DNA of 64,000 bases. Origin: Rhizobium anhuiense. Lineage in GTDB: Bacteria > Pseudomonadota > Alphaproteobacteria > Rhizobiales > Rhizobiaceae. The stretch spans positions 62,001-126,000 of the forward strand of contig NZ_ML133525.1 in NCBI RefSeq assembly GCF_003985145.1. Direction: 5' to 3'. A program made the translations under genes and the position numbers. The notes under the pieces were generated by a model. The model worked only from the letters and a program-made list of their open reading frames with translations. It was not told the DNA's origin and ran no database searches. Positions 1-8,206 of this stretch are shown one piece after another; position 1 is the stretch's first letter; each line of letters begins with the position of its first letter.

Positions 1-219
1 CTTGACGGAAACCTTGCAGCCGGTCTCCTTTTCGAAATCGGTGACCCAGTCATAGTTCTTGTCGGTTTCGCCGCGTTCGATATAACCGGCCCAGGCGACG
101 ATGCTGACCGCACCTTCGCCCTTGCCGAGCGCCTTCAGCGGTTCGGCGGCGACCACCTGCGTCGCGAAGCTCAGGCAGGCAAGCGCTGCCGTGCAGGATT
201 TCAAGAGATTCGTCATCAT
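1..219 (-). CDS. ABC transporter substrate-binding protein, polyamine type (N-terminal fragment)
   Basis: Only the first 73 codons are present; the gene runs off the left edge of the window. A Sec signal peptide is visible (hydrophobic core at about residues 8-22, AxA-type cleavage before AEPLKAL). The mature protein begins with the pattern VSIVAWAGYIERGETDKNY, typical of the PotD/PotF-like family that delivers spermidine or putrescine to an ABC importer in the periplasm. Two ATGs lie side by side (219 and 216), with GGGAG just upstream. It lies downstream of a LysR gene on the same strand, which may control it. Family assignment rests on the N-terminus only. Confidence 0.7.
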   Translation of the reverse strand, partial: MMTNLLKSCTAALACLSFATQVVAAEPLKALGKGEGAVSIVAWAGYIERGETDKNYDWVTDFEKETGCKVSVK

Positions 220-335
220 CCGTCTCCCGGTCTGGTGCCACTTTTGTGGCGGTTTGTTCCCGGATGAAAAGGTGACGCGAAAAGGTCGCTTTCGCAAATT
301 CATTTATCAGAAGGGCGTTATCGGAAATTCCGATA

Positions 336-1244
336 TCAGCGGATGCGGCCGGACCGCAGGCTTTCGGCGATGCCGACGAAATCGCGCGCCGCCTGCGGCA
401 GGCTGGAACCCTTGCGCCAGACCATGCCGACCTGGACGACCGGCAGCGAACCGGAGACGTCGCGGCTCTCGATGCGGTCGCCTTCCAGCGACCATGGTCG
501 GTAGACGAGATCGGGAAGCAGCGCCACGCCGGCGCCCGTTGCAACCAGGCTGCGCACCGCCTCCACCGAGCGGGTGCGGAAGGCGACATGCGGGCGGGCG
601 CCGAGTGCCGAGAGCAGCTTGCCGGTATTCTCCTCGATTTCGTCGACCGTCAGCATGATCAACGGTTCGCGGGCGATGTCGGCGATCGAGATGATGTCGG
701 CCGACACCAGCGGATGGCCCATCGGCAGCCACAGTCGATAGGGCGAGGTTTCGAGGATTTCCGCCTGCAGCGCCATGCGGTCGCGCAGGTTTGAGATCAC
801 CATGACGGCGACATCGAGTTCGCCGCCGACCAGGAGATGTTCGAGGTAACCGCCATTGTCCTCGATGGCGCTGACCTCGATGCCCGGGCAGGCGCGCCGG
901 TATCGCGCCAGCAGGTCGGAGAGGACGTAGCCGGCGACGAGCGAGGTGACGCCGATGTTCAGCGCGCCGGAAAGGGTGCTTTGCTGGCCGGAGAAGCTGG
1001 TCCGCGCATCGGAGACGGAGGCGAGAATCTTCGTCGCGTGGCGCAGGAACTGATGGCCGTTATGGGTGATCGTCAGGCCGCGCGGATGACGCTCGAAGAG
1101 TTCGACGCCGAGGTCGGTTTCGAGCTCCTTCAGCGCTTCCGTCACCGAGGATTGCGAGATCGAAAGGTTCTGCGCGGCGCGCGTCACCGAACCCTGTTCG
1201 GCGACGGCGACGAAATATTGAACCTGGCGAAGCGTGAAAGCCAT
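336..1244 (-). CDS. LysR family transcriptional regulator
   Basis: This 302-residue protein has normal LysR length. The winged helix-turn-helix lies at about residues 3-62 (LRQVQYFVAVAEQGSVTRAA, then SQSSVTEALKELE), followed by a periplasmic-binding-like effector domain from about residue 90. It is transcribed toward the binding-protein gene at 219, with about 117 bases between them, so a regulator of that polyamine-type uptake system is the simplest reading. That link is inferred from position. The effector is unknown. Confidence 0.9.
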   Translation of the reverse strand: MAFTLRQVQYFVAVAEQGSVTRAAQNLSISQSSVTEALKELETDLGVELFERHPRGLTITHNGHQFLRHATKILASVSDARTSFSGQQSTLSGALNIGVTSLVAGYVLSDLLARYRRACPGIEVSAIEDNGGYLEHLLVGGELDVAVMVISNLRDRMALQAEILETSPYRLWLPMGHPLVSADIISIADIAREPLIMLTVDEIEENTGKLLSALGARPHVAFRTRSVEAVRSLVATGAGVALLPDLVYRPWSLEGDRIESRDVSGSLPVVQVGMVWRKGSSLPQAARDFVGIAESLRSGRIR

Positions 1245-1423
1245 GGGCGTTTAGAGCATGGCGAAACAGGCCGTGGCAAGCGGCCTAAAAAAGTGGACCT
1301 TTTTTGGTGTTTTTCCAAAATGGCGCAGGCTTTGCGCGCCCACTTAAACTTTCTGAAACGTCATTTCCTTAGCGTTCTCAGCACTAGTCCTGCGTTGGAG
1401 TTTCAGATGGCGGAGCAGTTGGC

Positions 1424-2173
1424 GTGAAGGCCTTACTGCGCATCTTCCGGCCCTCCCGGAAATTGGCAATCATCATCGGTGGAGTCGCTCTTCTGGCGGG
1501 CGTTTCCGGCGGTGCGGCAGTCTATGTCGGCAAAGACAGGCTGATCGGCGCCGCTGGTGGCGGCTACGGGCTCGAATGCAGCGACGTCAACCTGGTGACG
1601 ATCCGCAAGCAGAACCACGTCTGGGTGCGCAAATACATCAAGACCGAACCGACCGACGGGATGACGCGCGTCAGGACCGCGCTTCGTGTCGCCCAGGCCG
1701 TTTATGCCGCGCAGAAGCCGGATCTGGTGCAGGTGGTGGTGCTCGACGAGAACGGCCCGACGTTGCGTGCCGACATTCGCGGCCGGGCGATTGGCGCCGA
1801 TGTCGTCTATATCCCGCATCCCGATCAGACCGTTCCAGGCCTTAACGACAAGTCCTATACGGCGCGCTATTATGACGGCAAGGCCAGCGAAAACGGGCTG
1901 TTCTTCGGCGAGCGCATAGACATGCCGTCCGAGGAGGTCGCCATGATCAGCGCCGCCTTCAAGGACCCCGAGGATTGCGTCGATCCGGTCGCGGTCGGCT
2001 CGACGAAGAATGGGGAAAAAGCCAGGGAAACGAAGGCTGCCGGCGGCGGCCATGGTGCCGCACCGGCGGGCGAAAGCGAAGCCGCGCCTGCCGCAAAGGG
2101 CGGGAGCGCCGATGGGGTGGCGGAGGCCCCGGCCGAAGAGCCGCCGGAAACCGCGCCTGCCAAGAAACACTGA
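1424..2173 (+). CDS. Conserved exported or membrane-anchored protein of unknown function
   Basis: This is a 249-residue protein with one hydrophobic segment near the N-terminus (about residues 14-34), which could be a membrane anchor or uncleaved signal. A globular middle part follows (about 45-185), and then a low-complexity tail rich in Ala, Glu, Gly and Pro (about 190-249). Cysteines at about residues 52 and 187 could form a disulphide outside the membrane. I do not recognise a named domain. It stands alone and converges on lysS. Codon use matches its neighbours, which supports a real gene. Confidence 0.7.
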   Translation: MKALLRIFRPSRKLAIIIGGVALLAGVSGGAAVYVGKDRLIGAAGGGYGLECSDVNLVTIRKQNHVWVRKYIKTEPTDGMTRVRTALRVAQAVYAAQKPDLVQVVVLDENGPTLRADIRGRAIGADVVYIPHPDQTVPGLNDKSYTARYYDGKASENGLFFGERIDMPSEEVAMISAAFKDPEDCVDPVAVGSTKNGEKARETKAAGGGHGAAPAGESEAAPAAKGGSADGVAEAPAEEPPETAPAKKH

Positions 2174-2188
2174 TTAATCGGCATGAAA

Positions 2189-2320
2189 AAAGCGGAGCGC
2201 CGGCTACAGCGCCGCGCGTCTTTCAGACGCGCAAAGGACGCTGTAGCACTTTGAATCGCTGCATAATTTTATCCTTAAATCGATTCCGATTTAAGGAATT
2301 ACGCAATGGCACTCCGCTTC
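2189..2320. repeat. RIME-like mosaic repeat, copy 1, inside a split terminator-like inverted repeat
   Basis: The element proper covers about 2204-2305. It has a first palindrome with arms CTACAGCG (2204-2211) and CGCTGTAG (2239-2246) around an inner GCGCGTCT/AGACGCGC hairpin. A second palindrome follows, CCTTAAATCG/CGATTTAAGG at about 2273-2296. Both are closely matched at 61611-61711 on the other strand, and the first also at 56201-56243. The flanks carry an outer inverted repeat: GCGGAGCGCC after a run of A on the left, and GGCACTCCGC followed downstream by T-rich sequence on the right. This looks like a bidirectional terminator between convergent genes, split by the element. Confidence 0.8.
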
Positions 2321-2341
2321 GTTTCTCTGCGTCTTTTTCCG

Positions 2342-3838
2342 TCAGTCGGCCTTGTTGCGGCGGGCCGGGAAGAGGATGACGTCGCGGATCGACGGCGCGT
2401 TGGTGAGAAGCATGATGAGGCGGTCGACGCCGATGCCGAGGCCGCCGGCCGGCGGCATACCCTGATCGATCGCGTCGAGGAATTCCTCGTCCAGTTGCTT
2501 TTCCTTCTCGCCGCGGGCATGCGCCTGTTCGAGCTGCTCGACCATGCGGCGGCGCTGCTCTTCGGGATCGTTGAGTTCCGAGAAGGCGTTGCCGAGTTCC
2601 CAGGCGTTGCAATAGGTCTCGAAACGTTCGACGAGGCGCGGCTCGCCCGGCACTTCCTTGGCGAAGGGCGAGATGTCCTTCGGAAAATGCGTGACATGCG
2701 ACGGCTGAATCAGTGTCGATTCAACCTTTTCCTCGAAGATGAAGGCGAGGCATTCGCCCCAGGTCCAATCCTTCTCGACCGCGAAGCCGGCAGCCTTGGC
2801 GGCGGCGCGCGCCTCTTCATCGGTCTTGATGGCGCGGAAATCGATGCCGGTGGCTTCCTTGACGGCATCGGGCATCGGTACGCGCTTGAACGGTCCCTTG
2901 AAGGAGATCCGCTTGTCGCCGAAGTCGAATTCCGTCGTGCCGTGAATGGAGAGCGCCAGGGTCTCGAACAGCCGCTCGACGAGGTCCATGACGTCCTCGT
3001 AGTCGGCATAGGCCCAATAGCATTCCATCATGGTGAATTCGGGATTGTGCCGGGTGGAGACGCCCTCGTTGCGGAAGTTCCGGTTGATCTCGAAGACCTT
3101 GTCGGTGAGGCCCGAGACCAGCGTGCGCTTGAGGAACAGTTCCGGCGCGATGCGCAGATACATGTCGAGCTTGAGCGTGTTGTGATGCGTCTTGAACGGC
3201 TCGGCGGTGGCGCCGCCATAGACCGAATGCAGCATCGGCGTCTCGACTTCCATGAAGCCGTCATTTTCCATGAAGCGGCGGATGCCGGAGACGATCTTCG
3301 AGCGCTGCTGGAAGCGGAGCTTCGAATCCTCGTTGGTCATGATGTCGAGATGGCGCTTGCGGTACCGCAGCTCGATGTCGGAGAGGCCGTGCCACTTCTC
3401 GGGCATCGGCAGCAGCGACTTCGTCAGCATTTCGATCTTCTGCGCATTGATCGTCAGCTCGCCACGCTTGGTGCGGCGGACGATGCCGGTGACGCCGATG
3501 ATGTCGCCGATGTCGATCATCGGCAGCAGGGCGCGGGCCTCCTCGCCGGTGACGTCCTTGTGCGAGAAGATCTGGATCTTGCCGGAGGCGTCATGGATAT
3601 CCATGAACATGCCGGAGTTGCGCGAGGAATAGACGCGGCCGGCGACGGTGACGACATCCTGCGTCTCTGTATCCGGCTCCAGGCTCTCGTATTTCGCGGT
3701 CAGCTCGGCATTGCCCATCGTCCGATGGAAATGCGCCGGATAGACCTCGCCGATCTGTTCGCGCAGCAGCTTCAGCTTCTGGGCGCGCACCTCAGTCGCG
3801 TCGGAGGAGAGGGTGTTTTCGGTCTTGTTGTCAGCCAC
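2342..3838 (-). CDS. lysS: Lysyl-tRNA synthetase, class II
   Basis: The enzyme charges tRNA-Lys with lysine in the cytoplasm. At 498 residues it has normal length. An OB-fold anticodon-binding domain occupies about residues 60-160. The class II catalytic core follows, with motif 2 (FRNEGVSTRHNPEFTMMECY) and motif 3 (GLGIGVDRLIMLL) near the C-terminus. It begins 22 bases after the end of gltX on the same strand, so the two synthetase genes probably form one transcript. The start ATG at 3838 gives the usual MADNK-type N-terminus. Confidence 0.97.
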   Translation of the reverse strand: MADNKTENTLSSDATEVRAQKLKLLREQIGEVYPAHFHRTMGNAELTAKYESLEPDTETQDVVTVAGRVYSSRNSGMFMDIHDASGKIQIFSHKDVTGEEARALLPMIDIGDIIGVTGIVRRTKRGELTINAQKIEMLTKSLLPMPEKWHGLSDIELRYRKRHLDIMTNEDSKLRFQQRSKIVSGIRRFMENDGFMEVETPMLHSVYGGATAEPFKTHHNTLKLDMYLRIAPELFLKRTLVSGLTDKVFEINRNFRNEGVSTRHNPEFTMMECYWAYADYEDVMDLVERLFETLALSIHGTTEFDFGDKRISFKGPFKRVPMPDAVKEATGIDFRAIKTDEEARAAAKAAGFAVEKDWTWGECLAFIFEEKVESTLIQPSHVTHFPKDISPFAKEVPGEPRLVERFETYCNAWELGNAFSELNDPEEQRRRMVEQLEQAHARGEKEKQLDEEFLDAIDQGMPPAGGLGIGVDRLIMLLTNAPSIRDVILFPARRNKAD

Positions 3839-3860
3839 TGTCGAAATCCTCTGACTGTTC

Positions 3861-5327
3861 TTACTTCGAGCCGACGAGGGCGGCGACCGCCTGTGCGGCG
3901 AGCTTCAGGCGCTGGCGTACGACGGAGCGGCCGAGGATCGCCATGGAATCAAAGAGCGGCAGGGACCGCGACGAGCCGGACACGGCGACGAAGAGCGGCG
4001 AGACCACGACCTTCAGTTTCTTGCCCATGCGGTCGGCGATCGCGCGCAGCTCGGCCTCGATCGTCTCGACATTCCATTCCAGGATCTTTTCGAGATCCGG
4101 CTGAACGGTGTTGAGGATCTCGAGGATCTCCTCCGGCGGCGACTTGATCTTGGCAAAGTCGGAAGGCTGCAGGCCGAGATCGGACTTCAGCAGGAAACCG
4201 GCGAGATCGGGCAGCTCGCCGAGCTTGGAGATGCGCGTCTGCGACAGCCGCAGGCCTTGCTTCAGACGATCGTTTTCCATCGCCCAGCTCAGCACGCGCG
4301 CCTGGAATTCTTCTTCCGACAGCTTCTCGCGGATCCAGCGGCCGTTCAGCCAGTCGAGCTTCTGAATATCGAAGATCGCACCGGCCTTGGAGAGGTTTTC
4401 CGGGTCGAATTTTTCGGAGAGCTCGTCTATCTCAAGCAGCTCTTCGCCTTCGGCGATCTGGATGAAGAACAGGCCGAGGAAGTTCATCAGCGCTTCCGGG
4501 ATATAGCCGAGCGCGGAGTAATAGGAGATCGAGGTCGGGTTCTTGCGCTTCGACAGCTTCGATTTGTCGGCATTGCGCATCAGCGACAGATGCATGAAGA
4601 CCGGCTGATCCCAGCCGAAGTAGCGATAGAGCAGGATGTGCTTCGGCACCGAAGCCAGCCATTCCTCGCCGCGCGCCACATGGGTGATCTTCATCAGATG
4701 GTCGTCGATGACGTTGGCCATATGATAGGTCGGCATGCCGTCGGCCTTGATGAGGACCTGCATGTCGACCGAATCCCACGGGATGGAAACATCGCCGTAG
4801 ACGCCGTCCGTGAAGTCGCAGGAGCCTTCGGCCGGGATCTTCATGCGGATGACGGTCGTTTCGCCGGCGGCCATGCGCGAGGTGACTTCCTCGGCCGTGA
4901 GGTTGAGGCAGAGACCATCGTACTTCGGCGGCTTGCCGGCGGCGCGCTGGGTTTCGCGCATCTGCTCCAGCCGAGCGGGCGTACAGAAACAGCGGAAGGC
5001 ATGGCCCTTGTCCAGCAATTCCTGCCCGTAAGGCTGGTACACTTCCTTGCGGTCGGATTGGCGATAGGGGCCGTAGGGGCCGCCGATATCCGGGCCTTCC
5101 TTCCATTCCAGCCCGCACCATTTCAGTGCGTCCAACACCTTCGTTTCGAATTCCGGGGTCGAGCGCGTCGCATCGGTATCCTCGATGCGCAGGATGAACT
5201 CGCCGCCATGCTTCTTGGCGAAAAGATAGTTGAAGAGAGCGATATAAGCGGTGCCGACATGCGGCTCGCCGGTCGGCGAGGGAGCGATGCGGACGCGGAC
5301 GCCGGTAGCTGTCCCGGAAACTGTCAT
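3861..5327 (-). CDS. gltX: Glutamyl-tRNA synthetase, class I
   Basis: A 488-residue cytoplasmic synthetase. The class I HIGH-type signature is present as PHVGTAY at about residue 22, and the KMSKS-type loop as SKLSKRK at about residue 254. Both belong to the Glx-tRNA synthetase family. Alphaproteobacteria often carry two gltX paralogues, one of which may charge tRNA-Gln for later amidation by GatCAB; the sequence alone does not tell me which paralogue this is. It is the upstream member of a gltX-lysS pair. Confidence 0.95.
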   Translation of the reverse strand: MTVSGTATGVRVRIAPSPTGEPHVGTAYIALFNYLFAKKHGGEFILRIEDTDATRSTPEFETKVLDALKWCGLEWKEGPDIGGPYGPYRQSDRKEVYQPYGQELLDKGHAFRCFCTPARLEQMRETQRAAGKPPKYDGLCLNLTAEEVTSRMAAGETTVIRMKIPAEGSCDFTDGVYGDVSIPWDSVDMQVLIKADGMPTYHMANVIDDHLMKITHVARGEEWLASVPKHILLYRYFGWDQPVFMHLSLMRNADKSKLSKRKNPTSISYYSALGYIPEALMNFLGLFFIQIAEGEELLEIDELSEKFDPENLSKAGAIFDIQKLDWLNGRWIREKLSEEEFQARVLSWAMENDRLKQGLRLSQTRISKLGELPDLAGFLLKSDLGLQPSDFAKIKSPPEEILEILNTVQPDLEKILEWNVETIEAELRAIADRMGKKLKVVVSPLFVAVSGSSRSLPLFDSMAILGRSVVRQRLKLAAQAVAALVGSK

Positions 5328-5533
5328 TGTGTGTGCCCGTCAATGAATGCCGGACGGCTTTCATGGGAAAGCGACGTTCGGCCGGAAGGATGCAGATATC
5401 TTCATCGGCAAACCGGCCGGAAAAGGGCATGCGCCCGCACTCTCCGCCGATCGTCCGTTCGGCTGGCCTTAGGCCATATTCAACCGGGCGCGTCAAGAAA
5501 AACCACGTTTGCAAAGGCCTGATGGCGGCGGGT

Positions 5534-5561
5534 GAGGGCGCGGCGGTTCGGCCGCGCCCTC
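5534..5561. terminator. Strong GC hairpin downstream of the TerC gene
   Basis: GAGGGCGCGGC and GCCGCGCCCTC form an 11-base stem with a 6-base loop. It begins 11 bases past the TerC stop codon. No T-run follows on either strand, so it is a terminator-like hairpin rather than a classical intrinsic terminator; it may instead stabilise the 3' end. Confidence 0.4.
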
Positions 5562-5572
5562 CAGTCCAAGCC

Positions 5573-6322
5573 TCAATGGGCGGCGTCGCGTTTTCGCTTG
5601 CGGGCGTTGCGCGCGAACATGTTCAGCACCTCGACCAGCGCCGAGAAGGCCATGGCGGCGTAGACGTAGCCCTTCGGCACGTGGAAGCCCATGCCTTCGG
5701 CGATCAGCGTCGTGCCGATCATCAGCAGGAAGGCGAGCGCCAGCATGACGATCGTCGGGTTCCTCTCGATGAAGTTGGCCAGCGGGGTCGCCGCAACCAG
5801 CATGACGGTGACGGCGGCGACGACTGCGACCACCATGATCGGCAGATGCGGCGTCATGCCGACGGCGGTGATGATGCTGTCGACTGAGAAGACGAGATCG
5901 AGCAGCAGGATCTGGCCGATGGCCGATGCAAAGCCGGTCGTTGCCGACGTGGCGATGAAATCCTCCTGATGGTCTTCCGGGTCGACGGTATGATGGATTT
6001 CCTTGGTGGCCTTCCAGACGAGGAACAGGCCGCCGGCAATCAGGATCAAATCCTTCCAGGAGAAGCCGTGGCCGAAGGCTTCAAATAGCGGTTCGGTCAG
6101 TTGCACGATCCAGGCGATGGTGCCGAGCAGAGCCAGGCGCATGACGAGCGCAAGGCCGATGCCGATTTTGCGGGCCTTCTCCCGGTGCTCGGGCGGCAGC
6201 TTGTTGGTGAGAATGGAAATGAAGATCAGGTTGTCGATCCCGAGAACGACTTCCATCACCACCAGCGTGATGAGCGCCACCCAGGCGGCCGGATCCTGAA
6301 TGAGCGTCATGATTTCCTGCAT
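5573..6322 (-). CDS. TerC family integral membrane protein
   Basis: A 249-residue polytopic inner-membrane protein. It carries the two TerC signature repeats, [13 protein letters not shown] near residue 26 and [15 protein letters not shown] in the middle, each with a membrane-embedded Asp. TerC-family proteins are linked to tellurite resistance and, in several bacteria, to manganese export or metallation of exported proteins; the substrate here is unknown. I chose ATG 6322, preceded by AAGGGA. The open frame runs upstream to 6559, but that part overlaps the AraC gene in another frame and has no family resemblance. Confidence 0.88.
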   Translation of the reverse strand: MQEIMTLIQDPAAWVALITLVVMEVVLGIDNLIFISILTNKLPPEHREKARKIGIGLALVMRLALLGTIAWIVQLTEPLFEAFGHGFSWKDLILIAGGLFLVWKATKEIHHTVDPEDHQEDFIATSATTGFASAIGQILLLDLVFSVDSIITAVGMTPHLPIMVVAVVAAVTVMLVAATPLANFIERNPTIVMLALAFLLMIGTTLIAEGMGFHVPKGYVYAAMAFSALVEVLNMFARNARKRKRDAAH

Positions 6323-6428
6323 CAGCGTATATCCCTTTTGCGTCATATGGATAAATGACGCTCGCAATGTAATGACACCGGCCTGCCAGACAAGCGCCGC
6401 AAGGGGGTATACGAAAGTGATGTGACTT

Positions 6429-7274
6429 TTATTCCTTGATCGGCAACCAGATTTCGGTGACGCCCATGCCGGTATAGGGATCGAAGCGCTCGTCGTAGCG
6501 TTCGAACATGTCGGGTATCTCGCCGTGCTCCAGGCCGGATGTCGGCCACCATGCGCCAAAAATCCGGTTCATCGTCGCCGGAATGCCCGAGACATGGCCG
6601 CGATGGCTAAAGACGACGTAACGCTGGCCGGGAAGCTTGAGCGTTGCAAAATCCGCTGGCAGATCGCCAGCATCGGCGATTTCGGCGGCGGCCATATAGC
6701 GGAATTTCTCCGCTTCGCCGGTGATATGCGTGCAGATGCCGTAGGCGACGTTGCCCTTCTGGCCGGGGATATGACCGAAATGGGCATTGAACTTCTGCCA
6801 GAGGGAGGGAATGGCGGCATTGCCACCATAGGGATAGATCTCCTGCAGGCCGGCAAAGAGCATCGGCGGAAGGGTTTCGAAGCGGGGCGGTTCGAGGTCG
6901 TTGAGGTGGGCGGGGTCCATTCTGATCGGCTCCAGCAAGATAAGGTTACGGGCGTGTCCCTGTCTGCGCACCGCATCCGGCGTCATGCCGAATTGGTCGC
7001 GGAAGGCACGGGTGAAAGCCTCGTGCGAGCCGTAGCCCGCGCAAAGCGCAACCTCGAGAATGGTCGATGAACCGCCGACCAAGGCCGGCACGGCGCGGCT
7101 GAGGCGCCGCCCTCTGATATAGCTGCTGATCGAGTGGCCGGTGACGAGCCCGAAGACGCGCGACAGATGGTAGCGCGACAATCCGGCGGCTTCCGATATC
7201 TCTTCCAGCGATATATCGCTTTCGAAATGGCTCTCTATGAACCAGATCGCCCGTCCAACGGCGCTCATCCTCAC
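6429..7274 (-). CDS. AraC family regulator with GyrI-like effector domain
   Basis: A 281-residue protein with two parts. The N-terminal AraC DNA-binding domain (about 8-108) has two helix-turn-helices, [20 protein letters not shown] and [20 protein letters not shown], and the family end motif [10 protein letters not shown]. The C-terminal part (about 125-281) is a GyrI/SOUL-like ligand-binding domain ending in [10 protein letters not shown]. This is the Rob/BmrR-type layout used to sense amphipathic compounds. Neither neighbour is an obvious target, though efflux genes lie 0.9 kb away. Confidence 0.9.
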   Translation of the reverse strand: MRMSAVGRAIWFIESHFESDISLEEISEAAGLSRYHLSRVFGLVTGHSISSYIRGRRLSRAVPALVGGSSTILEVALCAGYGSHEAFTRAFRDQFGMTPDAVRRQGHARNLILLEPIRMDPAHLNDLEPPRFETLPPMLFAGLQEIYPYGGNAAIPSLWQKFNAHFGHIPGQKGNVAYGICTHITGEAEKFRYMAAAEIADAGDLPADFATLKLPGQRYVVFSHRGHVSGIPATMNRIFGAWWPTSGLEHGEIPDMFERYDERFDPYTGMGVTEIWLPIKE

Positions 7275-7373
7275 TCCCCTGGTTGCGGCTTCTTCCTTAA
7301 AGAAAAGCCGGCAGCCGGGTTTGATCGCAGTTGCGGACTTTTGGCCGATGGAGGCGGGCAGTCAAGGGTGCGG

Positions 7374-8054
7374 TCAGTCGGTCTTGTGTCGGGGCGCACC
7401 GTAGGCGGCCATGAAGACCCGGATGGCGCCGCGGATGACGCGCTCGATTTCGTCGCGAGACGGCGGTTCTTCCATGCTTCCGAACAGCCGGAGCTTGAAG
7501 AAGCTGCCGCTGGCGAGATCGAGAAACTGGCCGGCGGCCAGATCGATGTCGTCGATCTCAAATCTGCCTTCGGCGATGTGCCGCTCCAGGAAGTCGCGCA
7601 TGATGGTGCGCAGGTTTTCCGGACCCTTGAAGAAGCGTTGACAGAGAACCGGCATGCGGTCGCGAACGCCGAGAACGGTGCGCATCGCGTTGATGACCTT
7701 TTCATCGGTCATATGGGTGACGAAGCTTATCCCGAATTCATACAGGCCGGCTTCGGGATCGTCATGTTCGGCAAGCGCCGTGCGCACGGCCGCCACGAAG
7801 GCGGCGCGCTCGGCCTCGATCATCGCCGAAAACAGTTCTTCCTTGTTGGTGAAATAGACGTAGAGCGTTCCCTTGGAGACACCGGCCTCGCGCGTCACGT
7901 CGTTCATGCTGGCGGCGTCGAAACCCATTTTCATGAAGACACGCTTGGCGCCGGCGAGAATCTGCTGGCGCTTGGCCGGATCTTCGCCTGCAGCAAATCG
8001 GCCTCCGGGCGCGGGAGGGCTGAAGACGGCGGCGTGGTCGGGGTTCAGCGTCAT
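7374..8054 (-). CDS. TetR/AcrR family repressor of the adjacent efflux operon
   Basis: A 226-residue protein with an N-terminal TetR helix-turn-helix at about residues 25-72 (FDAASMNDVTREAGVSKGTL, then YVYFTNKEELF) and an all-helical ligand-binding C-terminal domain. It is divergent from an EmrA-like gene starting at 8207, and the 152-base intergenic region holds two palindromes likely to be its operators. By analogy with other TetR-efflux pairs it should repress both itself and the pump until a drug-like ligand binds. The ligand is unknown. Confidence 0.93.
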   Translation of the reverse strand: MTLNPDHAAVFSPPAPGGRFAAGEDPAKRQQILAGAKRVFMKMGFDAASMNDVTREAGVSKGTLYVYFTNKEELFSAMIEAERAAFVAAVRTALAEHDDPEAGLYEFGISFVTHMTDEKVINAMRTVLGVRDRMPVLCQRFFKGPENLRTIMRDFLERHIAEGRFEIDDIDLAAGQFLDLASGSFFKLRLFGSMEEPPSRDEIERVIRGAIRVFMAAYGAPRHKTD

Positions 8055-8101
8055 GTCTCCTTAACCGTGTTGACGGTTTCGTATTTTCTTTAAAAGAAAT
8101 C

Positions 8102-8115
8102 GAACCGATTGGTTC
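8102..8115. promoter_or_regulatory. Candidate TetR operator 1
   Basis: GAACC-GATT-GGTTC is an inverted repeat 48 bases upstream of the TetR start codon. Its half-site (GAACC) recurs in the second palindrome, suggesting that one repressor binds both. Confidence 0.6.
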
Positions 8116-8152
8116 TATACATCTTGATATGACGGTAAAACAGGTTTAAGTC

Positions 8153-8174
8153 AACTGAACCGAACCGTTCAGTT
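8153..8174. promoter_or_regulatory. Candidate TetR operator 2
   Basis: AACTGAAC-CGAACC-GTTCAGTT is a perfect inverted repeat with 8-base arms. It ends 32 bases before the ATG of the EmrA-like gene. The position suits repression of the efflux operon by occlusion of its promoter. Confidence 0.7.
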
Positions 8175-8206
8175 CGATTATTTACTCCAAGATCGGTAAA
8201 GTGGCC

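Noticed and set aside
2306..4114. 602-codon open frame opposite lysS
   Set aside because: It is antisense to a certain gene, and GC-rich third positions keep the opposite frame open. It has no family match or Shine-Dalgarno.
6323..6559. N-terminal extension of the TerC protein
   Set aside because: It overlaps the AraC coding region in another frame, and TerC proteins begin at the chosen ATG.
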